Assembly: GCA_014728295.1 (NCBI GenBank)
Contig: WJLW01000130.1
Coordinates: forward strand, 1-64,000
DNA length: 64,000 bases
Origin: Chitinivibrionales bacterium
GTDB lineage: Bacteria > Fibrobacterota > Chitinivibrionia > Chitinivibrionales > WJKA01
Direction: 5' to 3'
Position 1 is the first letter of the stretch. Each line of letters begins with the position of its first letter. A program made the position numbers and the translations under genes. The notes below the pieces were generated by a model, which saw nothing but the letters and a program-made list of their open reading frames with translations, did no database searches and was not told the DNA's origin. Positions 24,409 to 33,750 of this stretch are shown here, piece after piece.

Positions 24409-26169
24409 TTACGCTGCTTTGGTAGCTTGCCGGGTACCCTGTGTCAATTCGATGAGTTTGGTTTGCAGCGTGCGCAGCTCGAATTGGGGCGGGACATAAT
24501 CTATCGAGTCAACACCGACGGCTCCGCGTGCCGGACACTCGGCAGGAAGCACCGCCAGCACGGGCGCAAACGGCGGATCTTCACCGGGCGGGAGCGCCCG
24601 GGAGTTTTTTTGCAGAATACCGCTCAGAGGTTCGAGCATAGCAGGCGTAACCTCCTGATTGCCCCAGGCAACAATGAAATCGAACTTCTGGTCATACTGT
24701 GAGAAATTTTCCAGCGCGTTCATCTTGACAATTTCAACTCCTTCTTTTGCCAGAAACAATGCCGGCGGCACAAAAATGTCACCGGCAAGATTGGCAATGC
24801 CTGCCGTTTTGCCGTCTGATTCGAGCGCATCATTGCCCTTTTCGGTAAAGTCCCGGTCCTCGAGTTTCAGGAAGCTTTTATACAGTTTCACCTCATTATA
24901 AATTTCCTCAATTACCTGATCGGTAAACCCGGTCTGCAGTTTTATCGCCTGGAACATCCAGTTGTCAAGCTTCCGGATCACTTGGTCGCACTCCCGGCCC
25001 AGCATGATCGTTTTCGCCAGCACATCGCCGACGGCAATGCACAATGCGATGCGTTTTCCCGGGGTGTCCAGATTCTCCTCGCTGGAGACAACTTCATACT
25101 GGCCGCAAACTCCCTCGATGATAGTATCGGGCATTTTCCAGTTGGTAAACAATTCCTTGACAATATCGTTATGGTGAATATTGATAAGCTCCTCTTCGAC
25201 TTCGATAAATATATCCGCCTTCTCCGAAGTTCGCTCCAACGCCCGGGTGAAAATAGAGGGATAAAACTCGTCCAGCAGGATAATTCCAAAATCGTGCAAC
25301 AGTCCGGCAAGAAACGCCTCTTCAATGGAAATATCCCGCATCCGTCTGGCAATGCGCTCGGCAATGATACCGACCGCCAGCGAATGATACCAGAAATCGA
25401 CACGATCGAAACCAAGGCTGTCGTTGTTTTTTTCGAAAATCTCCATAACCGACATGCCCATGACAATGCGCTTGGTCTCCCGAAATCCGATGCGTACGAT
25501 TGCATCTTTGATCGAGTTAATCTTGCGCGTCGCGCTTGCAAAGAAAACCGTATTGGAAACTTTCAGGATATTGGTGGCGATGCCGGGATCGGCTTCAATA
25601 ACCTTGGAGAGATCTCCGGCGCCCGACTTTTCACTTTCGGTGAGCTGCAGCACTTTCGTAACAGTGAAAGGAAATGCCAGAATTTTGCCGACATGCTTGA
25701 CCATCAATTCGATTTTCTGTTCCGGCATCGTTTCATCCGAAAGTATTTGCTTGATATCGCCTTCTTTATCGGTCTTTAGCGCAGGGATGTCGATAGTTTT
25801 GTTTTTATTCTTTGCTATTTGCTCCAGCGTCTTGAGCAGAACGGTAAATTTCAGCGGGCGATTGTAGTAATTCGCCACGCCCTGCTTGAGAATACCGTTA
25901 CGCATCGTATCGGCAATTGGATTGCCATAGCCGAATATCGGCGTGGATTTCGAGCGCTTGTGCTTCTTAACCAGGCCAATAAAATGTATCTGATCGGAGC
26001 ATAAGCGCGGCAGCTCGCACAATATTGCATCCGGCGTAAACTGGAGCAGCTTCATGAAATGTGCGTATGAAGCCTGCCCGAGGATCACCTGCGTGTGGCG
26101 CTGTTCAAAGGCCTGCTTGAGAATCTGCTGCTCGCGTACATTTGACGTGATTATCATTAAACAAAACAT
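24409..26169 (-). CDS. HDOD-domain protein with degenerate receiver-like N-terminus
   Basis: 586-residue signalling protein. Residues ~1-125 have a receiver-like fold (strands IITSNV and AILCELP, helix and NRPLKFTVLLK end), but the acidic pair at the start is missing and the phosphorylation Asp is replaced by Glu, so it looks like a pseudo-receiver. Residues ~150-350 are an HDOD domain: QKIELMVKHVGKILAFPFTV, NILKVSNTVFFASATRKINS, KDAIVRIGFRETKRI, and FLAGLLHDFGIILLDEFYP. The C-terminal ~150 residues are less defined and end in a charged tail. HDOD proteins bind nucleotide signals or act in stress and motility regulation. It leads the minus-strand set with the glycosyltransferase and fpg. A start at residue 5 is possible. 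Confidence 0.85.
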   Translation of the reverse strand: MFCLMIITSNVREQQILKQAFEQRHTQVILGQASYAHFMKLLQFTPDAILCELPRLCSDQIHFIGLVKKHKRSKSTPIFGYGNPIADTMRNGILKQGVANYYNRPLKFTVLLKTLEQIAKNKNKTIDIPALKTDKEGDIKQILSDETMPEQKIELMVKHVGKILAFPFTVTKVLQLTESEKSGAGDLSKVIEADPGIATNILKVSNTVFFASATRKINSIKDAIVRIGFRETKRIVMGMSVMEIFEKNNDSLGFDRVDFWYHSLAVGIIAERIARRMRDISIEEAFLAGLLHDFGIILLDEFYPSIFTRALERTSEKADIFIEVEEELINIHHNDIVKELFTNWKMPDTIIEGVCGQYEVVSSEENLDTPGKRIALCIAVGDVLAKTIMLGRECDQVIRKLDNWMFQAIKLQTGFTDQVIEEIYNEVKLYKSFLKLEDRDFTEKGNDALESDGKTAGIANLAGDIFVPPALFLAKEGVEIVKMNALENFSQYDQKFDFIVAWGNQEVTPAMLEPLSGILQKNSRALPPGEDPPFAPVLAVLPAECPARGAVGVDSIDYVPPQFELRTLQTKLIELTQGTRQATKAA

Positions 26170-26300
26170 GTTGACAACTCAAAATGTGGAAAAACAAACA
26201 GAAAAACAACCAGGACCCATGAACTTGATTATACTCTTTAGTCAGCTTTATATTCAACCAAATTCAATGTGCAAAGGACTTCACCCATATATGCCCATCT

Positions 26301-27083
26301 TTATATGCCATCCCACCCGACAACTTCCATGAGCACGCCGGCAAGCTTTGCGTTGGTAACAACCACGCCTAGCGAATCAAGCCTGAGGCGGTTGCCCATC
26401 CTGTCAAGACACACCCCGCCCGCTTCCTGCACAATTAACATACCGGCTGCATAGTCCCAGGGGCGCAGGTGATATTCAAAATATGCGTCGAGTTTCCCGC
26501 ATGCCACCCAACACAGATCTAGCGATGCCGTGCCGGTTCTGCGAATGCCGAGGACATTGCGATGAAACAAGTGTGTGATCGTATCACAGGTTTTCTCCAT
26601 AAGCCTGCCGCGATCGTAGTAAAATCCGGTCGCAATCAGGCACGCGGTCAAATCACGTTGCTGTGCCGGGCGTATCGGTTTGCCGTTACACAATGATCCG
26701 GCTCCCTTTGCCGCCGAGTAGAGCTGCCGGCGAAATACGTCAAGCACGGCCCCGGCGACGACCTCGCCCATACGAGCATAGGCCACGGACACGCCGACGT
26801 GTTCAATGCCGTGAGCATAATTCGTAGTGCCGTCAAGCGGATCGATGATCCAGACATGCTCGGCATTTGCGTCTGTTTCCGGGCTCTCTTCCTCACCGAG
26901 TACACGGTGATGCGGATAATGCTGCAGGATAAGTTCCCTGATCGCCTTTTCCGATTCGATATCCGCCTGAGTAACAAGATCATTAGTACCTTTCCAGCGA
27001 ACGTCGATCGATTCGGCATGTTTGCGAATGATTTTGCCGCCAAGTTGCGCGGCCTGTCTGGCAAGATCCGCCGGCTCTCTCAT
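26301..27083 (-). CDS. inositol-1-monophosphatase family phosphatase
   Basis: 260-residue Mg-dependent phosphatase. Motifs: VLGEEESPE, the metal site WIIDPLDGTTNYAHGIEHV, and the C-terminal WDYAAGMLIVQEAGG. It removes phosphate from inositol-1-phosphate or a related sugar/nucleotide phosphate (IMPase/SuhB class; CysQ/HisN alternatives cannot be excluded, and HisN is worth noting because hisB in this window is monofunctional). The frame opens to 27146, but GGGAG lies 5 bases before the ATG at 27083. It is divergent from maf. Confidence 0.9.
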   Translation of the reverse strand: MREPADLARQAAQLGGKIIRKHAESIDVRWKGTNDLVTQADIESEKAIRELILQHYPHHRVLGEEESPETDANAEHVWIIDPLDGTTNYAHGIEHVGVSVAYARMGEVVAGAVLDVFRRQLYSAAKGAGSLCNGKPIRPAQQRDLTACLIATGFYYDRGRLMEKTCDTITHLFHRNVLGIRRTGTASLDLCWVACGKLDAYFEYHLRPWDYAAGMLIVQEAGGVCLDRMGNRLRLDSLGVVVTNAKLAGVLMEVVGWDGI

Positions 27084-27280
27084 GGCTTCTCCCGATGCTT
27101 TTGAAAAATGGAACTGATAAAATAGCTTGTTGCAACGGGTTATCAAGCAGCAAACCCGCAGCGTACCTCATGGTTTCATTCGGTTCGGCTTGGATCGGTC
27201 TGCTCGCCTTTTGTATATTTCCTGTGGCGATTTTTTAACAATATAAAGTTTTCCCGCACGAGGATTTCTCAAACGCATCC

Positions 27281-27898
27281 ATGACAGACTGGAAAACACT
27301 AAACCGGCCCCTGATCCTTGCATCTCAATCACCACGCAGGCAAGAAATTCTTACCGGCATGGGGCTGAATTTTCAAATTGTCAAGCCATTGCTCGAAAAT
27401 GAAGCAGCCTGGATCGATTCGGACAATATCAGCCAATCGCTCGAGAAGCTGGCGCTGGCAAAAGCGCTCAGCGTTGCCGAGCATAATGCCGACGCACTGA
27501 TACTGGGCGCCGACACGGTGGTCATGATAAACGGCAGTATTCTGGGAAAACCGTCCGATGCCACGGATGCGAGCGCAATGTTGACGATGCTGTCGGGGGG
27601 CACGCATCAGGTATATTCTGCGGTGGCATTGCATTGTGCGGCAGAGAACTATCACGAAACAGCCTGTGTCTGCACAATGGTATATTTTAGAACAATTACA
27701 CGCAGCGAGATAGCAGATTACCTCGAACATTCCGAGTACCGGGACAAAGCCGGTGCCTATGCCATTCAAGGCAAAGCGATGACCTTTATCGAAAAAATTG
27801 ACGGATGTTACTACAATGTCGTTGGACTGCCCGTGGCAGTCACTATCGAGCTTTTCAGGAAGTATACTTTGCGAAAGGAACAGCAACATGCCCGATGA
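27281..27898 (+). CDS. maf: Maf-family nucleotide pyrophosphatase
   Basis: 205-residue septum-associated nucleoside triphosphate pyrophosphatase. The N-terminal SQSPRRQEILTGMG holds the characteristic SxSPRR loop, with later ILGADTVVMINGSILGKP and DKAGAYAIQGKA (the IxDG-type metal site region), and the C-terminal VDGCYYNVVGLPV. It removes non-canonical or modified nucleotides. It begins with an ATG and AGGA upstream. Its stop overlaps the start of the rodZ-like gene by 11 bases, so it heads the plus-strand operon maf-rodZ-tatD-hisCB. Confidence 0.93.
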   Translation: MTDWKTLNRPLILASQSPRRQEILTGMGLNFQIVKPLLENEAAWIDSDNISQSLEKLALAKALSVAEHNADALILGADTVVMINGSILGKPSDATDASAMLTMLSGGTHQVYSAVALHCAAENYHETACVCTMVYFRTITRSEIADYLEHSEYRDKAGAYAIQGKAMTFIEKIDGCYYNVVGLPVAVTIELFRKYTLRKEQQHAR

Positions 27899-28802
27899 GC
27901 ATACTTCAGCCGAACAGCAACGACCTGAACCTTCACCGGACACATTGGGTGATATACTCCGCAAAGAGCGCATTACCAAGCGCATAGCCGTCGAGACCAT
28001 TGCCAAAGACCTCAAGCTGAATGTCAAGTACATTAAGGCTCTGGAAGAAAACAAATACCGTGAGCTTCCCGCCGACCCCTACGTACGCGTCTACCTCATT
28101 TCAATTGCGAAATATCTGCTTTTGGACCCCGAAATGGTTTTGGAGAAATTTTATAAAGTGCGTGGCATCGATCACGAAAGCTATCAGGATGAAAGCGCCA
28201 CAAAACTGGACATGACCCGCGTCGAGTCGGAGCGCACGTACAAACCTTTGGTCGGGGTGGGCGCAGCAATTGTAATCCTGGCGATTCTCAGTCTGATTGC
28301 CGGGCGTATGGGCTGGATCAGTACAGGCGCCGAGGAAGCCGTCTCGCCTGCCGATACAACAGTTGTCCCGGAAGATTCCGCTGCGGTAGATTCACTCGAT
28401 GCAGAATTTATCGGCGATACGGGCACACCGATTTCCCAAGGGTCCGCGCAGGATGCGCCTGAAACCAAGACAATCCTGCCCGATACCCGGGGCGATGAGA
28501 CCCCCTCAGAACGGCTGGTGCTGGAAATCGAGGCTACCACAGATTCGGTTTGGTGTCAGGTTTTCTTTGACGGTGAATCATGGCGCAACTTCATCCATGA
28601 AACTCAGAGTCGAACCTTCGTGGCATATGACAGCCTGCATGTCAATGTCGGTAAAAATGCCAATGTGAGGTTTGTGCTCAACGGCAAACAACTTGATAAG
28701 CCCGACAAAAGCGGTGTAGCCCGTTTTAAAATCAAACCGGACGGCGCCATCCAACAGTGGACTCAATCCAAATGGGATCGTGTTTTCAAAGATCGCATGT
28801 AG
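27888..28802 (+). CDS. rodZ: RodZ-like cell shape/HTH membrane protein
   Basis: 304-residue bitopic membrane protein. The N-terminus holds a helix-turn-helix (TLGDILRKERITKRIAVETI, KALEENKYRELPADPYVRVY) typical of the RodZ HTH_25 domain, which binds MreB. A single transmembrane helix follows at ~120-143 (VGVGAAIVILAILSLIAG). The periplasmic part has an acidic linker and a C-terminal DUF4115-like domain (RLVLEIEATTDSVWCQVFFD). Its ATG at 27888 has AAGGA nearby, and it overlaps maf by 11 bases. The frame opens earlier at 27798, inside maf. The homology is good; a non-RodZ HTH membrane protein is the alternative. Confidence 0.88.
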   Translation: MPDEHTSAEQQRPEPSPDTLGDILRKERITKRIAVETIAKDLKLNVKYIKALEENKYRELPADPYVRVYLISIAKYLLLDPEMVLEKFYKVRGIDHESYQDESATKLDMTRVESERTYKPLVGVGAAIVILAILSLIAGRMGWISTGAEEAVSPADTTVVPEDSAAVDSLDAEFIGDTGTPISQGSAQDAPETKTILPDTRGDETPSERLVLEIEATTDSVWCQVFFDGESWRNFIHETQSRTFVAYDSLHVNVGKNANVRFVLNGKQLDKPDKSGVARFKIKPDGAIQQWTQSKWDRVFKDRM

Positions 28803-28808
28803 CTGCCG

Positions 28809-29570
28809 ATGTGGATTGACGCTCACGCTCACTGTTCAGATTTTTCCGCAGAACAACTGAAAAAAATTATCGACAGTGCCGGGACCGCCGGGATAACCCA
28901 TATTCTCAATACTGCAACCAACCTGACAGACGGGAAAACGGTACTGCGCCAGTGCGAGCAGTATCCGCAGCTCTTTGCCGCAGTTGGCATTTCCCCATTT
29001 GATGTGGAAGGATTGCCGGCGGACTGGGAATCACAATTAATCGATTTATGCAAACACCCTGACGTTATCGGTCTGGGTGAAACCGGCCTTGACGCAACCA
29101 ATCCGCGTTATCCCGCGCTGGGGCTACAGGAATCGATTTTAGCCGCCCACTTGCAGGTGGCAAAAGAGCACGACCTTCCGGCAATACTGCACACACGCGG
29201 GGCGGAACAGCGCGCAATCGATCTCTGCAAAGAAATTGGTGTCGACAAGGTCATGCTGCACTGCTTTACGGGAGACATACCGGCCATGCGATCGGCAATT
29301 GACGCCGGCTATTACCTCTCGATTTCAGGCATAGTGACGTTTCGCAACTCGCCATTGCCCCCGCTTGTGCAACAGGCTCCGCTTGACAGGTTGCTTATTG
29401 AAACCGACACGCCCTATCTCGCTCCCGTGCCGTATCGCGGCAAGCAGAATCAACCTGCCTGGGTAGCCGATACCGGCAAAGCCGTTGCGACACTCAAGGG
29501 GATTACTCCCGGGGAGTGCGCCCGCACGTTGCGAGACAATTTCAGCACACTTTTCGGAATGCATTTGTAA
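28809..29570 (+). CDS. tatD: TatD-family metal-dependent DNase
   Basis: 253-residue TIM-barrel hydrolase. Metal ligands are in the expected order: DAHAHCSDF at the N-terminus (HxH), GLGETGLDATN, ILHTRGAEQ, VMLHCFTGD and LLIETDTPYLAP. It trims DNA ends or processes DNA during repair; the TatD name does not imply involvement in Tat export. It starts 6 bases after the rodZ-like stop. No signal peptide is present. Confidence 0.92.
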   Translation: MWIDAHAHCSDFSAEQLKKIIDSAGTAGITHILNTATNLTDGKTVLRQCEQYPQLFAAVGISPFDVEGLPADWESQLIDLCKHPDVIGLGETGLDATNPRYPALGLQESILAAHLQVAKEHDLPAILHTRGAEQRAIDLCKEIGVDKVMLHCFTGDIPAMRSAIDAGYYLSISGIVTFRNSPLPPLVQQAPLDRLLIETDTPYLAPVPYRGKQNQPAWVADTGKAVATLKGITPGECARTLRDNFSTLFGMHL

Positions 29571-29678
29571 ATTTACGCCAGTGCGGTCTCTCTATCTCTG
29601 AAATGGTAGCGCCGTGTCGGCCAACAAGTGTATTTTCCTAACATTAGCCGACCTACGCCACTACAGCCGGACGTCGCC

Positions 29679-29855
29679 ATGTGGATTGTTTTTATTTCGA
29701 TTGCCATATTCGGTATCCTGGTGCTGGCCGTTCACCTCAACATTGAGCTGAACAGCCTTGACAAAAGCATCACCGGCATGACCGATGCCATAAGGAAACA
29801 CTATGAATCAAGCGCAGGCAGTGAACTTGATACGGCAGAGCGTGAAGAAGCTTGA
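29679..29855 (+). CDS. small single-span membrane protein
   Basis: 58-residue protein: one transmembrane helix (MWIVFISIAIFGILVLAVHL) followed by a short charged helix (NSLDKSITGMTDAIRKHYES) and an acidic tail. It lies between tatD and hisC and its 3' end overlaps hisC by 53 bases. A similar small protein occurs at 43184. No family was recognised. The overlap and lack of a strong ribosome-binding site lower confidence. Confidence 0.5.
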   Translation: MWIVFISIAIFGILVLAVHLNIELNSLDKSITGMTDAIRKHYESSAGSELDTAEREEA

Positions 29856-30879
29856 CGCATACCATCTGGCGCAGGATGAGTGTGCGATAAAACTCAATCA
29901 GAACGAAAATCCGTTCGACTGGCCGCAGGAAATTAAAGAAGAAGCGGCTGCATTTTGCACGCAACGTGCCTGGAACCGGTATCCGCCCTTTATTTCCGAT
30001 CAACTCAAATCATCGCTCGCCGCATATGCGGGTGTTCGTCCCGAGCAAGTTATTGCCGGCAACGGTTCCAACGAAATGCTGCTGGTACTGATGCTATCGC
30101 TGCTCGACACACAGCGACCGGTAATTATCTGTGAGCCCACGTTTACGGTTTACCGTCTCCTGGCCCGCGGCATGGAAGGCAGTGTTTGCCGGGTGCAGCT
30201 TAACCGGGATTTAACCTATGCTGTCGACGGCATCATCGCTGCCTGCAAAAAGCATCCGCAATCCATATTTATTTGCGCCTCGCCCAACAATCCGACCGGG
30301 AAATCTCTTGACAAAGAAGAGCTCTGCTCGATACTCGATGCGCACGGCGGATTTTGTATTCTGGATCAGGCATACGTTGAATTCGGCGGATACAATGCTG
30401 TTCGATTGCTCGATCAATACCCCAACCTGGTAATCACCCGGACCTTTTCCAAGGCACTGGGCGGCGCAGGATTCAGAATCGGCTATATGCTCGGAAATGC
30501 CGCCGTCATGAATGAAATGAACAAAATTAAATTGCCGTACAATATCAATTTTTTCTCCGAACATGTTGCCCGCCTGCTGCTGAGCCATGCCGATGTCATA
30601 TCCGCCCGCCTGGTAGCATTGCGTGCGGAGCGCGACCGAATGTACGCTTGTCTCCGGCAGCTCCCTTTCGATACCTGCTTTGCTTCGGACGCCAACTTCA
30701 TTCTGGTACGCACACCCCGGCACCGTGAGCTTATCGAATCATTAAAAAAACAGAGTATATTAGTAAGAGACGTATCGGGCTATCCGATGCTTGATCAGTG
30801 CATCCGGATCAGCGTCGGCACTCCCGATGAAAATTCTGTTTTAGAAAATGCACTTTCGGCTTTTTTCAGCATCGCGTAA
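29803..30879 (+). CDS. hisC: histidinol-phosphate aminotransferase
   Basis: 358-residue PLP enzyme of the aminotransferase I/II fold. It converts imidazole-acetol phosphate and glutamate to histidinol phosphate. Visible: NQNENPFDWP near the N-terminus, GNGSNEMLLVLML (cofactor phosphate site), FICASPNNPTGK, FCILDQAYVEFGGY (Asp/Tyr of the cofactor) and TRTFSKALGGAGFRIGYML, with the Schiff-base Lys. The ATG at 29803 has AAGGA upstream. hisB follows 26 bases later; hisD is separate at 54 kb. Confidence 0.93.
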   Translation: MNQAQAVNLIRQSVKKLDAYHLAQDECAIKLNQNENPFDWPQEIKEEAAAFCTQRAWNRYPPFISDQLKSSLAAYAGVRPEQVIAGNGSNEMLLVLMLSLLDTQRPVIICEPTFTVYRLLARGMEGSVCRVQLNRDLTYAVDGIIAACKKHPQSIFICASPNNPTGKSLDKEELCSILDAHGGFCILDQAYVEFGGYNAVRLLDQYPNLVITRTFSKALGGAGFRIGYMLGNAAVMNEMNKIKLPYNINFFSEHVARLLLSHADVISARLVALRAERDRMYACLRQLPFDTCFASDANFILVRTPRHRELIESLKKQSILVRDVSGYPMLDQCIRISVGTPDENSVLENALSAFFSIA

Positions 30880-30905
30880 CCAGCACCGGCATCAAGGATT
30901 CGGCC

Positions 30906-31499
30906 ATGAAACAACGTACCGCCAAAGTAGCGCGGAAAACCAAAGAGACCGACATCACACTTGCGTTCACCATCGACGGCAAAGGCAAGGCCGAAATTGA
31001 CACGGGCAACGGCTTCATGGATCACATGCTGACGCTTTTTGCCCGGCATGGTCTGTTCGATATGCAGGTAAAGTGTTCGGGAGATCTTGAGGTTGACTTT
31101 CATCACAGCGCTGAGGATATTGGTATTTGCCTCGGGCAGGCCGCCAAAAAAGCGCTCGGTGACATGCGGGGCATTATTCGCTACGCGCATGCCTACGTTC
31201 CTATGGATGAATCACTGGCCAGAGTTTGTCTTGACATTTGCGGCAGAACCAACCTTTCTTATCAAGTCGGCCTGACCGACCGGGTTATCAACAATTTTGA
31301 GTGCGATCTGGTCGAAGACTTTCTCAAAGCTTTTTGCGACAACGCCTTTATAACCATGCACGTCGACCTTTTGCGCGGCCGCAACAGTCATCATTCCATC
31401 GAAGCACTCTTCAAAGCATTCGGCCGGGCGCTTACGCAAGCATGCGCTATCAATGCCCGAGCCCGTACCCAGTTACCGTCGACAAAGGGAGTCCTGTAG
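30906..31499 (+). CDS. hisB: imidazoleglycerol-phosphate dehydratase
   Basis: 197-residue monofunctional HisB (no fused histidinol-phosphatase). Metal-binding and catalytic motifs: GNGFMDHMLTLFARHG, DFHHSAEDIGICLG, VPMDESLARVCLDICGR and the C-terminal HHSIEALFKAFGRAL. It converts imidazole-glycerol phosphate to imidazole-acetol phosphate. Follows hisC, consistent with the last steps of histidine synthesis. The separate phosphatase (HisN/HisB-N) is not identified. Confidence 0.95.
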   Translation: MKQRTAKVARKTKETDITLAFTIDGKGKAEIDTGNGFMDHMLTLFARHGLFDMQVKCSGDLEVDFHHSAEDIGICLGQAAKKALGDMRGIIRYAHAYVPMDESLARVCLDICGRTNLSYQVGLTDRVINNFECDLVEDFLKAFCDNAFITMHVDLLRGRNSHHSIEALFKAFGRALTQACAINARARTQLPSTKGVL

Positions 31500-31502
31500 C
31501 CA

Positions 31503-32588
31503 GTGGCGATCCCCAAAGTTTTGCGAACCTTCCTGTTTATTTTGGGGGCATCAGGCGTTACCGGTTCAACGGTATCGGCAGACGGGTATGAACTCTTGCG
31601 CGCAATCCCTTCCCCCATCGTATTGCTCAAACCGCATTTTCCCCGCGGCTATCGCGCACAAGTGCAATTATCCGGCGATGTTGCCGCCGAAATCAAACAG
31701 GCATTTGGCAACATGCAGATGCCCGATCCGGAGTTTGTGGAAATACTGGACAAACGGGGACGTTTACGCTTAATTCTAGCCAACCGGAATTATCCCGAAA
31801 AAACACGCGAGCTGCTGAGCGGAATGATCAATCCGACCGAAATGATGGATATGGTCATTGCCTCGGTTACCAGATACAAGGGGGTTGACCAGCTCAAAAA
31901 GCTGCGCAAACAAACCAACCTCTCGAGCAAGGACACTACATGGAATTCCCGGCCTGCAATTGAGATTGTCCTCACACCAACCGGCAAACGCTTCGGCTAC
32001 CTGTATGAAGACCTGGGCGCCTACGTGCAGGAGTCCTGGCTGACGAAAGTACGTTTTGTCGTAGACCGGCGAAATCACCTCGTATATACCATGAATTTCA
32101 CCCGGCACGCCCGTACCCTGACGGCAAATCAACAGAGCCCGCCCCAAACCATCGCGTCACAACACGCCTATACTATAGCCTATCAGCAGGTTGACAATCA
32201 CCCGCTGCCTGTTTCGTTACACGTACATATCGACAAGAAGCCGGCTTTGCTCATAGAGGTTACCTACCGCAAGGAAAATAAGCATTTGGTGTTTGACAAA
32301 CGCGTCATCACATACACGTATCGCAATGGAAGTGAGGCAACCTTATCGATGGACTATAAGGAATATTCATTTAAGAATATTCCTCGATCAGCCGGTACCA
32401 AAAACAGCACCGGCAAATACGGCAAACGCCTGGCCAAAGCGGCCGAACTGTCACGCAAAGCCGCCAGCGCCCTGGAGGAAGGGGATATTACGGCAGCATT
32501 GCGTCACCTCCATCATCTTGCGGAAAGCTATCCCGAAACTCCCCATGCAGTTGAGGCCAAAAAGCTACTGGCGAGTCTGCCGGAGTAA
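31503..32588 (+). CDS. exported protein of unknown function
   Basis: 361-residue protein starting with GTG 3 bases after hisB stops. The N-terminus is a signal-type segment (VLRTFLFILGASGVTGSTV, cleavage near VSA). The middle is strand-rich (AQVQLSGDVAAEIKQAFG, RLRLILANRNYP, IEIVLTPTGKRFGYLYEDL, VRFVVDRRNHLVYTMNFTR), resembling the half-barrel style of LolA/LolB- or outer-membrane-lipoprotein-sorting-like proteins, but not clearly enough to name. The tail (~325-361) is a TPR-like repeat (LEEGDITAALRHLHHLAES). Function is unknown; an envelope role is inferred. Confidence 0.7.
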   Translation: MAIPKVLRTFLFILGASGVTGSTVSADGYELLRAIPSPIVLLKPHFPRGYRAQVQLSGDVAAEIKQAFGNMQMPDPEFVEILDKRGRLRLILANRNYPEKTRELLSGMINPTEMMDMVIASVTRYKGVDQLKKLRKQTNLSSKDTTWNSRPAIEIVLTPTGKRFGYLYEDLGAYVQESWLTKVRFVVDRRNHLVYTMNFTRHARTLTANQQSPPQTIASQHAYTIAYQQVDNHPLPVSLHVHIDKKPALLIEVTYRKENKHLVFDKRVITYTYRNGSEATLSMDYKEYSFKNIPRSAGTKNSTGKYGKRLAKAAELSRKAASALEEGDITAALRHLHHLAESYPETPHAVEAKKLLASLPE

Positions 32589-32679
32589 AATGTCGCGTGT
32601 CAATCAGCAAAGCACGCATACGTATATCACTAACGACTCAGCTCAGCGGTATAATTTTGATAAAACCATAGCATTTTGC

Positions 32680-32708
32680 TTGAACCTATTGTAAATTTTA
32701 TATACAAT
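32680..32708 (+). promoter_or_regulatory. likely sigma-70-type promoter before the SPOR lipoprotein gene
   Basis: TTGAAC (32680-32685) and TACAAT (32703-32708) are separated by 17 bases, about 74 bases before the ATG. A TATAAT also occurs at 32650-32655 but has no good partner -35. Inferred from consensus only. Confidence 0.45.
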
Positions 32709-32781
32709 TAGAACTAACGTAACTTATTCTCACTTGGGAAATTAGCATGTGGTCAACACTTCATGCTTAGAAGGAGGAGCT

Positions 32782-33750
32782 ATGAATGGCTTGAGGATGT
32801 TGCTCGTACTTCTACTGGTGGCTGGTGCACTTATTAGCTGCGGCGACAAAAAAGAGGGCCTTGCCGATGATGAGTTCAAGCAATTGGCCGAAACCAAAGC
32901 CGATTCAGCCAATAAAGATGAGTACGATATTTTTGATGAGTTTTACAGCGAAGAAGACCAGGCGGGAACGCAAAAAAGCAGCTCCTTTACAAATAAAGAA
33001 ACATTCTCTCCAGTTGCCTCATCAGGGACGTTTGCGGATGACGGACGCTACGTTGTGCAGATATCATGTGTACGATCCCAACGCTTTGCCAACAGCCTGG
33101 TCAACAAACTGGAGCAAAAAGGATATCCCGCCTATGTCGCAGAAGTAAGCGACCCAACTCCTTCACTCAGCGGCACGTATTATCGTGTTCGTATCGGCGG
33201 TTTCACCGGTGTTTCGGCGGCCAGATCATTTGGAGAAAATACGCTGGTTCCCGATGGTTATGAATACTGGGTCGATAACAAATCCAACGACAATGTCGGC
33301 ATGGAGGGCTACGGGCTGGGCAGCGGCTCCTCTTACAGCTCCGATTACGAAGAGTACGGCTCCGAGAGTTTTGCGCCCACTTCCACACCAACACAGTCCG
33401 AGCCCGAACCGGCAGCAACCACCTCACAATGGGAAGCGCAACCCGAACCAGCCCCACCGGCTCCGGAGCCTGAGCCTGAACTCGAAACTCCCGCTCAAAG
33501 CCCTCCCGCCCAGACAGCCGAAACACCGCCCCCTCAACCGGTCGCAAGCAAGCAGCCTGACCAAACCGAATCACAACCATCAGCAGAATCTGCGGCTGAA
33601 TCTGCTCCCGAATCCGCCTCGTCCGCAACCCCGCCCCCACCCCGGGAAGAACCTGCTCAGCAGGAAGAGACCAACCAGGATACTCAGGAAGATGCATGGG
33701 GTGACGATAATTGGGGAGATGACTGGGGATCCGGAGATTCCGACTGGTAG
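32782..33750 (+). CDS. lipoprotein with SPOR domain and Pro/Glu-rich tail
   Basis: 322-residue lipoprotein. The leader ends in a lipobox (VAGALISC). Residues ~85-165 are a SPOR domain, the peptidoglycan-binding fold of cell division proteins: GRYVVQISCVRSQRFANSLV and KLEQKGYPAYVAEV, then YYRVRIGGFTGVSAARSF. A long Pro/Glu/Ala/Ser tail follows and the end is a WGDDNWGDDWGSGDSDW run. AGGAGG stands 4 bases before the ATG at 32782. It probably sits in the outer membrane with the SPOR domain in the periplasm, bound to denuded septal glycans. Confidence 0.85.
   Translation: MNGLRMLLVLLLVAGALISCGDKKEGLADDEFKQLAETKADSANKDEYDIFDEFYSEEDQAGTQKSSSFTNKETFSPVASSGTFADDGRYVVQISCVRSQRFANSLVNKLEQKGYPAYVAEVSDPTPSLSGTYYRVRIGGFTGVSAARSFGENTLVPDGYEYWVDNKSNDNVGMEGYGLGSGSSYSSDYEEYGSESFAPTSTPTQSEPEPAATTSQWEAQPEPAPPAPEPEPELETPAQSPPAQTAETPPPQPVASKQPDQTESQPSAESAAESAPESASSATPPPPREEPAQQEETNQDTQEDAWGDDNWGDDWGSGDSDW

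Noticed and set aside
24982-25779. 265-residue plus-strand frame
   Set aside because: Shadow of the HDOD gene on the other strand.
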